This document shows positions 13,179 through 23,652 of a stretch of DNA of 64,000 bases, piece by piece (within the stretch, counting starts at the first letter, position 1; every line of letters begins with the position of its first letter). The position numbers and the translations under genes were made by a program. The notes beneath the pieces are model-generated. The model ran no database searches. It saw only the letters and a list, made by a program, of their open reading frames with translations, and was not told where the DNA came from. Location: NCBI GenBank assembly GCA_019054805.1, contig JAHQIY010000004.1, forward strand, positions 4,154,001 through 4,218,000, written 5' to 3'. The stretch comes from Brachionus manjavacas. Lineage: Eukaryota; Rotifera; Eurotatoria; Ploima; Brachionidae.

Positions 13179-14618
13179 TTATTTTTTAGTATTCTGGTTT
13201 TCTAAGAATCTCTTGAAAGACTCGAGTTCTAATTGCTCTTCCTCTTCGTTTTCCTTGACTACTTCGTCATCAGACTCGTCCTGATTAAACAAAGAAATGT
13301 GCGGTGTCTCGCCTTCTGCTTTTTCCAGTTTCAACGAGGACACCCGACTTTCCAAACCTCCGTCCATTTTCAGATCTTTTTCTACTTGTTCCAATTTCAT
13401 GTCTTGTTCTTTCTTTTGTCTAGTCATTTTTTCTTCCACTAATTTCTTATACTCAGCCTTGTAATCCCTAAATTTGAAATATCAATAAAATTTAGTTAAG
13501 AATTTTTTTTAGTACCTTTCGTATTCTTCTTTGGCAAAGTCGATTATTTCCAAAAATTCGTTCATTCCAAAACCAGTCATTGAAGATACTCCAACAAACT
13601 ACAAAAAAATTGTCAAATAATCATTTAAACTGTGAAATTTTTTTTATTTTACTTTTATATTTTGATAAAATTCATCTAGCACCAAGCTTAGTGATCGTGT
13701 CAAATTGGAAATATAGCTCGTTTCATTTTCAAGTGCATTCTGGAAAGATTCAAAATTTTGCATCCACTCACCAGCGTATTTGTGATGAACAATATCATTC
13801 TAAATGAATTCTGAAAATTTGATTAACTTAAATTAAAAATTGATTACTTTGTTCATGACAATAACAAACGGAAGCTTAGACTTGTACATTATACTACAAG
13901 CATAGAGCATATTTGACATGAATGTCACCGGGTTAACATTTCTTGATGTGTCCATTACATACACAATTACAGTTGGAAAAGTAGATGCCTGTCAAAAAAG
14001 AACATGAAACTTGAATTTTTTTAAACTTTTTTTAAGTTACCAAGGCTTCGGTAATAATTGAGCCTGATGCTGACCAGGTAAAAACTTCGATTTGACCGGG
14101 AGTATCGAATATAACATATTTACACTCTTCAGAGCGCTTTTGAACCAAATTTATTATTTGTTCAAATTTTGTTGAAAAAAGATTTAAGGAGGTAACAATG
14201 GCTCCGTTAGGTCCAAGAGAGTACCTTGTTTTTTAAATTATATTTTTGGTGATGCAAACAATAAAATATTACTGTTTCATGACTTCTTTGTAGTTGACTG
14301 TATCTCTTATGTCGATGTTGCATGGATATGGTGTTTCGTGACAAGCAGGATCCAAGTTAATTATGTAAGGTGGCTTGTTGATCGAATGCAAATGAGAATT
14401 CAATCTCTGGAAAAAAATTTCAAATTTTGTCTTTAAAAAAAATCAATTTACTTGAACAAATGAAGTCTTTCCAGCGCCCTTAAAAAGATGAATTAAAATT
14501 TGATCTAATCAGTAACTAAATGTTTGAAAATTGATTTTACAGCCATTCCAATTACAATCAAACAAACTGTGCTGTTTCTGGAAGGATCAAATTGATTGCT
14601 TTCAGCAGAAGTTGCCAT
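13179..14618 (-). CDS. GPN1: GPN-loop GTPase 1 (XAB1)
   Basis: Eight exons (14618-14541, 14478-14452, 14406-14273, 14224-14041, 13988-13848, 13799-13653, 13598-13516, 13467-13179) join in frame to 360 aa, close to animal GPN1 (about 375). Visible motifs are the P-loop GMAGAGKT (residues 24-31), the GPN insertion LGPNG (83-87), switch [14 protein letters not shown] from residue 120, VMDTSR near 152 and the G4 motif NKND (187-190). An acidic, Lys/Glu-rich tail follows. GPN1 is a dimerising cytoplasmic GTPase needed for RNA polymerase II assembly and nuclear import, working with GPN2 and GPN3. All introns are short (about 47-64 nt). Exon 2 is only 27 nt and encodes just the P-loop core. Identity is secure from near-continuous conservation, including SNMLYACS and [12 protein letters not shown]. 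Confidence 0.97.
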
Positions 14619-16379
14619 TTAAAAAAATTATTTTAAAGTTTAAAAATTTTTAAATCAATGTATCTGTTTATTTAAAATTTTATTAATCTTAAAATTTCAT
14701 TGAGTTTTATATGCTTATAATTGGTAAATTTTTGTCTGAAATATGAGGGTTAAATTCGTATAAAACTTTAATTTTTTTCTGTTGTTTTAAAAGATTTTTT
14801 TTTCAAATAAATTTATGATTTATGAGCTACATTAAATAATAATTATTGTTAGCAAAATTTGCAGGACTTTGAATATTTTTTGTAGAAAATTTTAAAAGAT
14901 TATTTTTCAAAATTAATTGATTCTTATTTTAATTAAAATTTGTTTCATTAATACAAAATTCGGAACTCAGTCTTCGTGATCATTTATTTACCGTAAAACC
15001 TTGGACTTTATAAAAAAAAATGAATGTGCCACTAATTTGAAAATATTTTTTTCCCAAAATTAAATGACTTGGGGCTTAAAAAAATATTTTTTTAGCTAAA
15101 TGGACTTAAATAAACAAATAATTAAATTTTGACTGTGCTTCTATAAAAAAATGTTCGATTTAGAAAATAAAAAAATAAACACTTGCTTAAAATTAAAAAA
15201 AAAAAGAACTAATATATTTTTTAATTTTCACTTTTTAATGCAAGGTCATGTTATGATTTTCGGCTTTTAGCCTTTTTTTTTATAAAAGTTATTCGAGCTT
15301 TTAAGTATTTTCATTATTCTACAACAGAGTATAAACAAAAAATAATATAAGTTTAGTAAGGTCCAAAAAAAAAATTTAAAATAAAAAATCAATTTTAACT
15401 ATTGAAAAAAATTCAGATAACTGAGAAGCAACCACATAATGGAATCGATATACTCAGAAACCTTGGTTGTATTCATCTACCAATCTGGCAATCAATGGTA
15501 GTGAAAAGTTAAGATATGTTTTATTATAAATAACTTTTCATTTAGAAATTAAAAAACGTTGTAATTCAGGACTCAATTTAATTAAGATTTTGTCAAATAA
15601 AAAATTGGATCTAAATTTCTCAGAAACTAACATTAAAAAAATACAAGTTATTCACAATTAGTAGTTCGATCTATTTTGAAGCTTAAATATGATAGCCCTC
15701 CAATATTGTTCACCAAGAAGTTTTCAATTAACTTAAACTACTAAGAGTCTCAAATCGATTTTTTAAGTTTTTTGTTTAGAACCAAAATTAACGAAAAGTA
15801 TTGTGAATTATCCAAATTTTAGGGAAAATAAAGGAAATTTACATAAATTTACAAAAGTAAAAAATCAAAACTAAGATTTTTTAATTCACTAGATTTTACG
15901 TGAATTGTTGTAAATAACAAAAAGCCGAACATCACTGGTTGTTGGAAGGTTTTTTTTATTAATTATTTTAAAAAAATGGATCTCAATCAAAATAAATTTT
16001 TAATGCAAAGCAAAGAAAAATAACAAAATCTTTGACCATTTTTTAAATATTTTACAATTAGAATATTTGAATAATTTCGTGTCTTTTATCGTTTAGAGTT
16101 AAAAAAAATGAATGGATTTCATTATGTCAAAATGAATGGATGATGAAAATTTAAAAAAATATATAAAAAAAAATAATATTAAGAGAATGGACTTCATAAA
16201 TAGAGCAGAGATTTTTTCAAGATGGTGTACTTTCACTTCCGTGGCTATAGACTGATGTAAAACCACTTTTCAAAAAAAGCTCTACTATGGAACCATCTAA
16301 CTCCCGTGCGTTCTCACTGACATATTAAATGCAATACCAATTACATGCTTATAAATGAAATTTTCTTCCACTATTAGTG
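14619..16379. other. Gene-free AT-rich spacer
   Basis: Upstream of GPN1 and downstream of the LINE relic. I see long A/T runs but no exon, RNA gene or repeat with clear ends. Confidence 0.5.
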
Positions 16380-17760
16380 GTAGTAGTAGTTCTTGCTGCG
16401 AAATTCTAACAAGTAGGAAATCTGAGCACATCACCGCTTAAAGTTGTATGAAGCTTTAGCAGCCAATTCTGTTAAACATATCTAATGCTATTTGAAGCCA
16501 TTAACTGTCTTAGCTTTAACTACCTCCTCAGTAAGTCTATTCCAGTGCGGAGCTACTCTGTTCGAGAAAAAAACGTGTCTAGCACTCACTGCGGCAGAAA
16601 AATCATTTCTTTTTTGTGCTGGAAAACTATCTCTTTGAACTTTTGCGTTGTTTCCTCTTAACTTCGGTATCGGTCCATTCCTGCCAACAGGATCCAGAAG
16701 TTCTCTGGTAAACGACACTTTTTCATGACCATTAATCACTTTAAAAACCTCAATCAAATCACCTCTCACCCTTCTCTCACCAAGTTTTGTTAAACCCAAT
16801 CTGGCAAGCCTTTCCTCGTATGAAATTTCTCTAAGTGACCAAGGAATTTTCGTTGCACGCTCTTGTACTTTTTCTAACGCTTTTACGTCACCTTTTTTGC
16901 TCGGATTCCAAACTTGAACTGCATAGTCGAGGTGAGGTTTAACCAAAGACATATAAAGTTTCAACCAAAGAGTTTCTTCTCTACTTAGAAATGTTCTTTT
17001 AAGAATTCCGTGCTTTATTTGCTTTCGCGCACGCGTTTTTTACTTGACATGTTCATTTAAAGTCTGAAGACACCATAACGCCTAGATCCTTTTTGTGGTG
17101 TTCACCACAGATACTTATCTGTTTATTTATTTATTATGTATGTGAGCGTTAAGTTACTTATGATATTTATATATTTTATTTTTGTACTTTTTATTTTTGC
17201 ATGTTCGAGTAGTTATATGACTCTCGATAAAATAAAGATATAAATAGAGAGGGAAGAAGCACATGGGGGAATCCCGTTTTTTTGGCTTAAGCTCAAAATA
17301 AAGATTTTGAAAAGAAGAAAAAAGTTTTTCTTTAACTGGACTTTTGAGCGACTTCACACTTTTCACACTCAGTGGTACACATTTGATTTTTATCCAATCC
17401 CTCTTTTCCCGATGTTTCATACGAAAATTTAGCATTTAGCCTTCCAAAATGCATAATCTTACATTTTTGAGCACAGAGACCCATTCTCCATACATCAATC
17501 CATTCACACAGAGCATCTAGGTCTTTCTGCATATTTTCCATATCACACAAGTTGTTAATTACTCCAAGAATCTTCGATTCATCGGAATAAATTTCTATTT
17601 TGTTTGAAATGATGTCAGGTAGGTTAAAAAAAAAAAGCAATGGGCCAAGCACAGACCCTTGAGGTACGCCACTCAGTACTTCTGACCAATCCGAAAGTGC
17701 ATCTCCAAGCACAACGCGCTGAACCCTTCCGCTTAAAACTATTTTATGTGAGTTATAAAC
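16380..17760 (-). pseudogene. Decayed CR1/L2-like LINE (reverse transcriptase fragment)
   Basis: The minus strand carries the RT palm and C-terminal region in pieces. From about 17750, S-G-R-V-Q-R-V-V-L leads into SGVPQGSVLGPLLF. The catalytic box reads YSDE where active copies have F/YADD. Then come K-D-L-G-V-M-V near 17070-17095, SLVKPHLDYAVQVWNP (about 16905-16955), RRVRGDLIEVFK and NRVAPHWNRL. The frame from 16964 meets a stop at 16488, yet shifting one base gives the expected end ALDMFNRIGC-stop (about 16460-16488), so a single-base indel broke it. An unrelated A/T-rich stretch lies within about 17110-17330. The 3' tail is ACT-rich and ends near CCACTAATAGTGG, a small stem-loop. The element is dead. 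Confidence 0.85.
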
Positions 17761-18240
17761 TCATCTAAAGAATTCCAAGTGTTCGTGTTTAAAAATATGC
17801 GAAAACTTTCTTTAGTATTTTCTTCGTCAATTTTCTCAGATTACACCATACATGTCACGCCTTGTTGTTTTATTTCGACAATTCATTTTATGGACTTGCA
17901 CCAATTTAAGACAAGGGTCCATTCATGAGTTTATATCTCTGGCATTGTTTTGAACTTTGTCGTTGTTTATAAAATTGGATTTCTATGTTTTGACCACGTT
18001 TCTACCAGTTAATCCATCACTCTGACAAAGTCTCTAAGTGGTAAACAGTCTCGCAAAGTTACATTTTTTGATAGTGTTGTTCATTGATTCTATAAGATAA
18101 CCCTCAACATACCCTTCGAACCATCTTATCGTGTGTTCAGACATTCATTGCTCCTCAAATAATCAAAAAACGCTTGAATATTTGAGCTAACCCCAGTAAT
18201 CACAAAAGTCTAAAAGCTGCATTGAAATTTTGTACTGAAG
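17761..18240 (-). pseudogene. Decayed coding relic, identity uncertain
   Basis: The minus strand still looks like broken protein-coding sequence. It is Trp-rich in one frame (LRDFVRVMDWLVETWSKHRN with one stop, about 17985-18045), then THEWTLVLNWCKS, then NTNTWNSLDEFITHIK (about 17745-17795), with stops and frame changes between them. The pattern recalls the C-terminal half of MULE-type transposases, but I cannot prove that. It abuts both LINE copies, so it may be a transposon they landed in. Confidence 0.3.
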
Positions 18241-18302
18241 CAGTTGATTAATAATATAATAATGAATAAGCTATGACGTGGTAAACCACGCGAAGTGGGT
18301 TT

Positions 18303-19755
18303 TTAAGGCCCACTGTAATAGCTTTCTAAAACTAGTTTATGATTATTGTCTAATTTATTTTTAAATTCATTAACAGTTTTTGTATTGACAATTTCATTTG
18401 GTAAACGGTTCCATTGTCCAGATATTCGATTGGTAAAAAAGTTGTGTCGCTGTTGATTACTACGAACAAGTTGTCTCTCAATAACGAAATCATGGAGTCT
18501 GGATCCATGACGAAGTTCATTAGATGAGTCTCTTTTGAAAATAATTGGATTATACCAGTTGATTTTGTCAAACCCTTTCACTATCTTGAACATTTGAATA
18601 AGATCACCTCTAACTCTTCTAGTGTCAAGTGTTGTTAAGTTAAGTTTTTCTAATCTCTTTTCATAACCCATTTTGCCTAGACCTGTAACAAGCTTTGTGG
18701 CTCGTCTTTGAACCGATTCGATCGCGTTAATATCCTTTTTTAAAGTAGGCATCCAAACTTGTACTCCATATTCTAATAATGGCCTGACGAAAGATTTGTA
18801 GAGCTTGCAAACAGATTCTTTGTTGTGATATTTGAATGTTCTTTTTATTAATCCTAGTCTCGAGTTTGCCTTTTTAATACACGAGTTAATTTGGGCTGTC
18901 CACTTCAAGTCGTCTGAAATAAGGATCCCTAAATCCTTTTCAAGACTCGATTTTTCAATATTCCTATCATTTAATACATAGGTATGATGGGGATTCTCGT
19001 TTCCGATATGTATTACTTTGCATTTATTCTCATTTAAGGAAATTAACCATTTCTTGGTCCATTCATCAATGATATCCAGATCGTTTTTTAATATTAAATG
19101 CTTATCATCCTGGTCTAGAATAGTACCAATCTTGGTGTCATCAGCAAATAGCTCACAAGGACTAACTATTTTATCAACTAAATCATTAATGTAAATAATA
19201 AAAAGTATTGGTCCAAGCACTGATCCTTGTGGAACACCACTTGATACATCAACCCAGCTAGATACCTGCTCACCCAAAACGACTCTTTGTTTTCTTCCTA
19301 ATAAAAAAGCGCTGATCCAATTTACTATTGTATTTTCTAGGCCATAATATCTTAATTTTAATAATAGTCTCTTGTGAGGTACGGTGTCAAAAGCCTTTGC
19401 AAAGTCGAGATACACAAGATCGATTGGAAAACCACGATTAAGGGCTTCTGTGACCATGTCTAAAGTTTCAAGCAGATTTGTTACACATGATTTATTGCCT
19501 ACAAAGCCATGTTGTCTGTTGGAAATCAGTTTATTAGATTCCAAGTGATCAAAAATAGGTTTTTTAATTAATTTTTCCATCACTTTGCATACTATTGAGG
19601 TCAAGGATACTGGTCGATAATTCGTTGGTAACAATCTACTACCTTTTTTATGCAAAGGGGTAACGTTGGCCTCAAGCCATTTTCTTGGGACTTGACCAGT
19701 TTGAAATGATTTTATAAAGATGAGGGACAGTGGTACGGATATTGGTTTAGACGCT
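18303..19755 (-). CDS. LINE ORF2 C-terminal part: reverse transcriptase
   Basis: The frame is open from about 19755 to the stop at 18303; the first Met is at 19655. Motifs in order are GSRLLPTNYRPVSLTS (RT motif 2), LVYLDFAKAFDTVPH (motif A), SGVPQGSVLGP (motif B) and ELFADDTKIG (catalytic FADD, motif C). The C-terminal domain has RPLLEYGVQVW, RRVRGDLIQMF and H-N-F-F-T-N-R-I. All catalytic residues look present. RT of this kind primes on nicked target DNA. It is separated from the endonuclease frame by one base at the A-run near 19758, so in this copy the enzyme would not be made whole unless the base is a sequencing or assembly error. Confidence 0.88.
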
Positions 19756-21200
19756 TTTTTAAAACCATTGGGCTCACTTTATCTGAACCCATACTTTTAA
19801 ATTCGTTTAAATGATTAAGTTCTTTTTCGACATTGTAACTTGAAAAAGTATGGATTGGATCTATTAAAAGTGTCTTGTCTGTGCGAGTTTCCATCTCTGG
19901 CATACTGGTTTCCTCATCCTTAATAAAAACAGCTTCGAACTGGTCATTTAAAACTTTACAAATGTTCGAGGGATCAGAAATGGTTTGGTTGTTCTCATCA
20001 AAAATTACTTTGATTTGGTTCTTGACTTTAAGTTTCGAGTTTACGTACGAGTAGAATAATTTCGGATTTGATTTACTTTTTGAAATTAGGTTTTTCTCAT
20101 AATTTATTAGGTCATTTTTTATGGCTTTATCAACAACTTTTTGATTGTTCCTGAATTCCAAAAGTAACTCATGTTTGTTAGTTCTTTTTGCCGAAACAAA
20201 TTTAAACCAAGAATTCTTTTTCTTTTTGATTAGCTTTTTTGTATTAGAAGTCAGCCAAATGAGCGATTTGTTGGTCGAAAAAGTCTTCTTTGGAATAAAC
20301 TGGTCACAACAACGGTTATAAAAGTCGATGAATACGTTGTAACAATGGTCCACATCCTTTTTATCAAATAGTTGGTTCCAGTCCATTCGATTGAATTTAT
20401 CTGAAAGTAAACCGTACTTCCCCTTCGAATAGTTGTATAATCTATTGTCGTATATTTTGCACGATTTACTCGAGATAAAGTATTTCCAAGTAAGGATATG
20501 ATGCCCTTTTTCTAAAGCACCTAAACTTGGTTTATTAATTAGATCAGTGGCCCTGAAGGGACAAGATGTTAGAACTAAGTCTAAAATATTCGTTGTTTCA
20601 CCATTCATGTTTTGAAACGTAGGTCTCTCTACTATTTGTTCTAGAAAGCAGTCATGCATGTTGTCTACGAAAATTTGACTGTCAATGTCAAAAGGGATTA
20701 TTTCAGGAAACCCGTTATCCGACCATTTGATGGCTGGATAATTAAAGTCTCCAACGACTATTAAACTTGTGAATTGATTACTAAAGACAAGCTTACTAGC
20801 CTCCAACATTAGCAAATTGATTCTAGTGTTGACGTCTCTTGGACTCTTCGGTGGGCGATAAAAGCAAGCTACTAACAATCTCTCATCGCCTTGACGTATT
20901 TGGCACCAAACATGTTCAACTTGATCATCCTTAAGTTCTGGAATACTAATTTCAGAGGATTCAAGGTAGTCTTTGACATATATACATACACCACCTGCTC
21001 GTTTACCTCTGTCGTTTCTGAATAGCGAGTATCCTTTAATATTTACGACTGAGCTATCATGGAACCAAGTCTCTGAGACTAAGATAATATCTGGGTTTTC
21101 TGTCTCTATTTCAGCTTCCAGAAGGTGCATCTTGTTATCAAGAGAAGTTGGATTAGTATACCAGAACGAAAGAAATTTATTGTTTTTTTGAACGACATTT
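19712..21200 (-). CDS. LINE ORF2 N-terminal part: apurinic-type endonuclease and linker
   Basis: The frame is open above the first Met (21130) to the stop at 21298-21296, and FLSFWYTNPTSLDNK (about 21130-21175) is clearly the start of the endonuclease fold. Motifs are PDIILVSETW (catalytic Glu), RAGGVCIYVKD, VACFYRPPKS, IVVGDFNYP (catalytic Asp-Asn), ILDLVLT and a final GHHIL in place of the usual SDH. The linker runs into SMGSDKVSPMVL, the lead-in to the RT. The frame then shifts and stops at 19712. The endonuclease nicks target DNA to prime reverse transcription. Confidence 0.87.
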
Positions 21201-21295
21201 TCTATTTGTTTGTTTGGTTTTTTTGTTGATTCTAATTCGTTTAAATTGTTTTTTAAAACTCTAGTTGCTAAAAATTGTTTCTTGTTTGATGTTAA

Positions 21296-21649
21296 TCATA
21301 ATGTCGGGTTATTTGAGTTGATCTTAATTTTTACAATATCATAGTTTCTAATACCATATCTGAAACCAGACGTAGTACTATCGTTATTATTATTAAGATC
21401 TTTTCTTTTAGCAACTAAGGTCTTGTTTAGCTCTCTCTCTGCGAATGTCAAATCAGGACTAATATAAACTCTACTAAAATTTTCGTTGTTTTTTAAATTT
21501 TTGGCCAATTTTAACATTTCCATTTTCTGTTCTATATCACCAAGTTCTACTAATATCGGGGTGCTCTCTACTTCATTGTTTTTACGTTTAAATCGATTGA
21601 ATGAGTCTAAATCATAAAAAATTTTCTGTTTTATATTTTTCTTTATTTT
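21296..21649 (-). pseudogene. LINE ORF1 C-terminal remnant
   Basis: The open frame (first Met at 21523) contains TPILVEL, LKLAKNLKNN, VYISPDLTFAERELNKTL and FRYGIRNYDIVKIK, the nucleic-acid chaperone end typical of CR1/L2 ORF1 proteins. Its N-terminal part is missing. The TGA stop (21298-21296) is in the same frame as the endonuclease that follows, so a single codon separates the two. Confidence 0.7.
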
Positions 21650-21660
21650 AACTTATTAAT

Positions 21661-22021
21661 TTATTTTTGATTCTCATAAATTAATTCTGCTCCTGTTTAA
21701 AATCAATAAAGTGCTATAAGATAATTAATTAGATAATATTCGACTTGGTTCTCTAAAATAAAATATTCGATTTAAAAAGATATAAAATTGCTCATTTGGA
21801 AATTATAGACCATAAGAAAAGCTGTATATATGTCGTATAGAATAAGCAAAATTAATTATTTAGCTAAAATTACAATCATTTAAGTAAAAAAATAACCAAT
21901 GTTCTAATTTAACTAAAATAATCAATTCTACCTTTTTATTTAGCTAAATTATATTTTTTAAGTTAAATTAAAATGAATTAAGAAAAATAGTTTTATTAAA
22001 AAAAAAATTCAAAAACAAACT
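21661..22021. other. Spacer between LINE and integrase fragment
   Basis: AT-rich sequence with repeated TTAGCTAAA-like words (about 21855-21960). No gene. Confidence 0.5.
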
Positions 22022-22613
22022 TTATTTTTTATTTAAACATTCATTGCTAATTTTATTTCTATGGCATTTTGAATTGCAATAAACACCATTTTTTCTACAA
22101 GTACAGTTTTTCTGACATTTACCAACACAGTTACATTTCATGAATCCTTGGCCACCAGAAATGGAATGAAGGCCATTAATCTCTCTTAAAGTTTTTTCAC
22201 TGCTTAAATCTAAGGATTCAAATTTAATAAGTTTTTTTTTACAAATTTGAAAAGAATTTCTTGCATGCCACCCACGCATAATACCATGCTGAGTGGCAAG
22301 TTGATATAATTGATGATTATTAATTTTTGTAACATATGCAAGAATATTAACAGGATCAGCTGGACCACGGTCCACATCTGGTACTGCTACTTGAACAGTA
22401 TCACCTATCTTAGCTTCACCTAACTTATGAATATGCTGTTTTGCCATCAGATCGGCAGCATTTTTTAGATTTTCATGACAGTCGTTTTGAATGCCTTGAA
22501 TTTTGATGGCATTTGACTGAAAACAAGGATGCTTAGAGGTGCTAATTGGCAAAATGTCATCATTCTCTTTATCTAATTCAATTCTTCTCTTTCTACCTCT
22601 TTTAGCTTGAAAA
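22022..22613 (-). pseudogene. C-terminal fragment of an integrase-type transposase with Cys-rich tail
   Basis: The open frame ends at 22022 and runs up to a stop near 22620; the first Met is at 22552. It holds a basic KRGRKRR stretch, a helical segment (LKNAADLMAKQ), then VAVPDVDRGPADPVNILAYV, GIMRGWHARNSF and SISGGQGFMKCNC. It ends in a Cys cluster CNCVGKCQKNCTC...CNSKC. This layout matches the region after the rve integrase core in KRBA2/SCAND3-like proteins and Ginger-type transposons. No integrase core (D,D-35-E) is found upstream, where the DNA is plain AT-rich, so it is most likely a 5'-truncated transposon fragment. The open frame suggests recent arrival. A host exon spliced from upstream (TTCTTTTCAAG at about 22600) cannot be excluded. 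Confidence 0.6.
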
Positions 22614-22620
22614 GAAATTC

Positions 22621-23652
22621 ACTAATTACAGAATCCAAGAAACTACTAATGATTTCTTCAGAAACATAAGTTCAATCTTTATTCAATGTTGATAAAAAGA
22701 AATTAAAAGATATTGAAAGATTTTAATTGAATGAGAGAATTCTGTTTATTGCACAATTTTTATTTCCATTTTAATTGAAAAATTTTCAAATTTATTTGAG
22801 TTATTTAATTTTTCGTCTATTTTTTATCAATGCAAATTAATTTAAAATTAAATTTTATAAATAATTTTATTCAATTAATCTATTTAATTTATTTTTGAAA
22901 TTTAAAATTTTTTAAATTTAGAAAATTACGATTGCAATTTTTTAAAGTTTATTTTTCATTGTTCATACACACATTAAAGATAAGAGAAAGAACTAATTGA
23001 AATAAGTAAAGAGAAAAAAAGAAAATAATTTGAATTTAAATTTTCTAATGTTTTAAACATTTTATTCAAAATAGGAATCGAAAGGAAAACAAAACAATGT
23101 TCAAGTTAAATTCTATAGCCAAAAACAATCATTCTAGTCTACATACAATTCGATTGATAGCAGTTTTTATGACCGATTGAAATCGGTTAAAAAACCGAAC
23201 ATGAAATGTATAGATCTTTCCGCTTTTCCATTAAAAAAAAGTAAATGCAGAAAGATTCAGAATTTAGGTGACTAAAAAGAGAAATTTTGATTTAAAAAAA
23301 AATTCTTATCATTAATGGAAATTAATTTTTTAAAACTTTAGTAAAAGAATATGTCCTTTTAGATATTTATTCTCAGTTCAAGACCGAGAATAAAAATTTA
23401 GCCCCGAATAAAAAAAACTTCAACATAAATTTAAAAATAAAAGAAATTCAAAAAAAACATCAATTCTAATCAAGCACAAGCGTTAGCTAAATTAGTTGAA
23501 GACAACACCTTCTATTTAAGATCCTTTTCTCTTTCTATACAATTATATACGAATTCATTCTTTAATTGAAGTAAGATAAGATATATTTATCAGATAAACA
23601 AATAGAAAGAAAAAAAAATTTCAAATAGTTGTCCAATGGTTCTAGTGGTGTT
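22621..23652. other. Gene-free stretch / adducin downstream region
   Basis: AT-rich, with no exon seen on either strand. The part next to 23653 is presumably the adducin 3' UTR. Confidence 0.5.

Larger units (their letters stand above)
18240..21660 (-). mobile_element. 5'-truncated CR1/L2-like LINE with ORF1 remnant, endonuclease and RT
   Basis: Minus-strand non-LTR retrotransposon of about 3.4 kb. It keeps the end of ORF1 (21649-21296), all of the ORF2 endonuclease and reverse transcriptase (about 21200-18303, with one frameshift), and a 3' UTR. After the stop at 18303 the UTR has CGTGG-TTTA-CCACG (about 18273-18286) and then an ATT/TAT-rich tail. The 5' end lies near 21650-21660, inside ORF1, as in typical 5' truncation. 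Few lesions and a nearly intact ORF2 mark it as the youngest of the three LINE copies here. Confidence 0.88.

Noticed and set aside
17154..17435. 93-codon minus-strand ORF overlapping the LINE relic
   Set aside because: Only its first residues match the RT frame; the rest is AT-rich filler after a frameshift.
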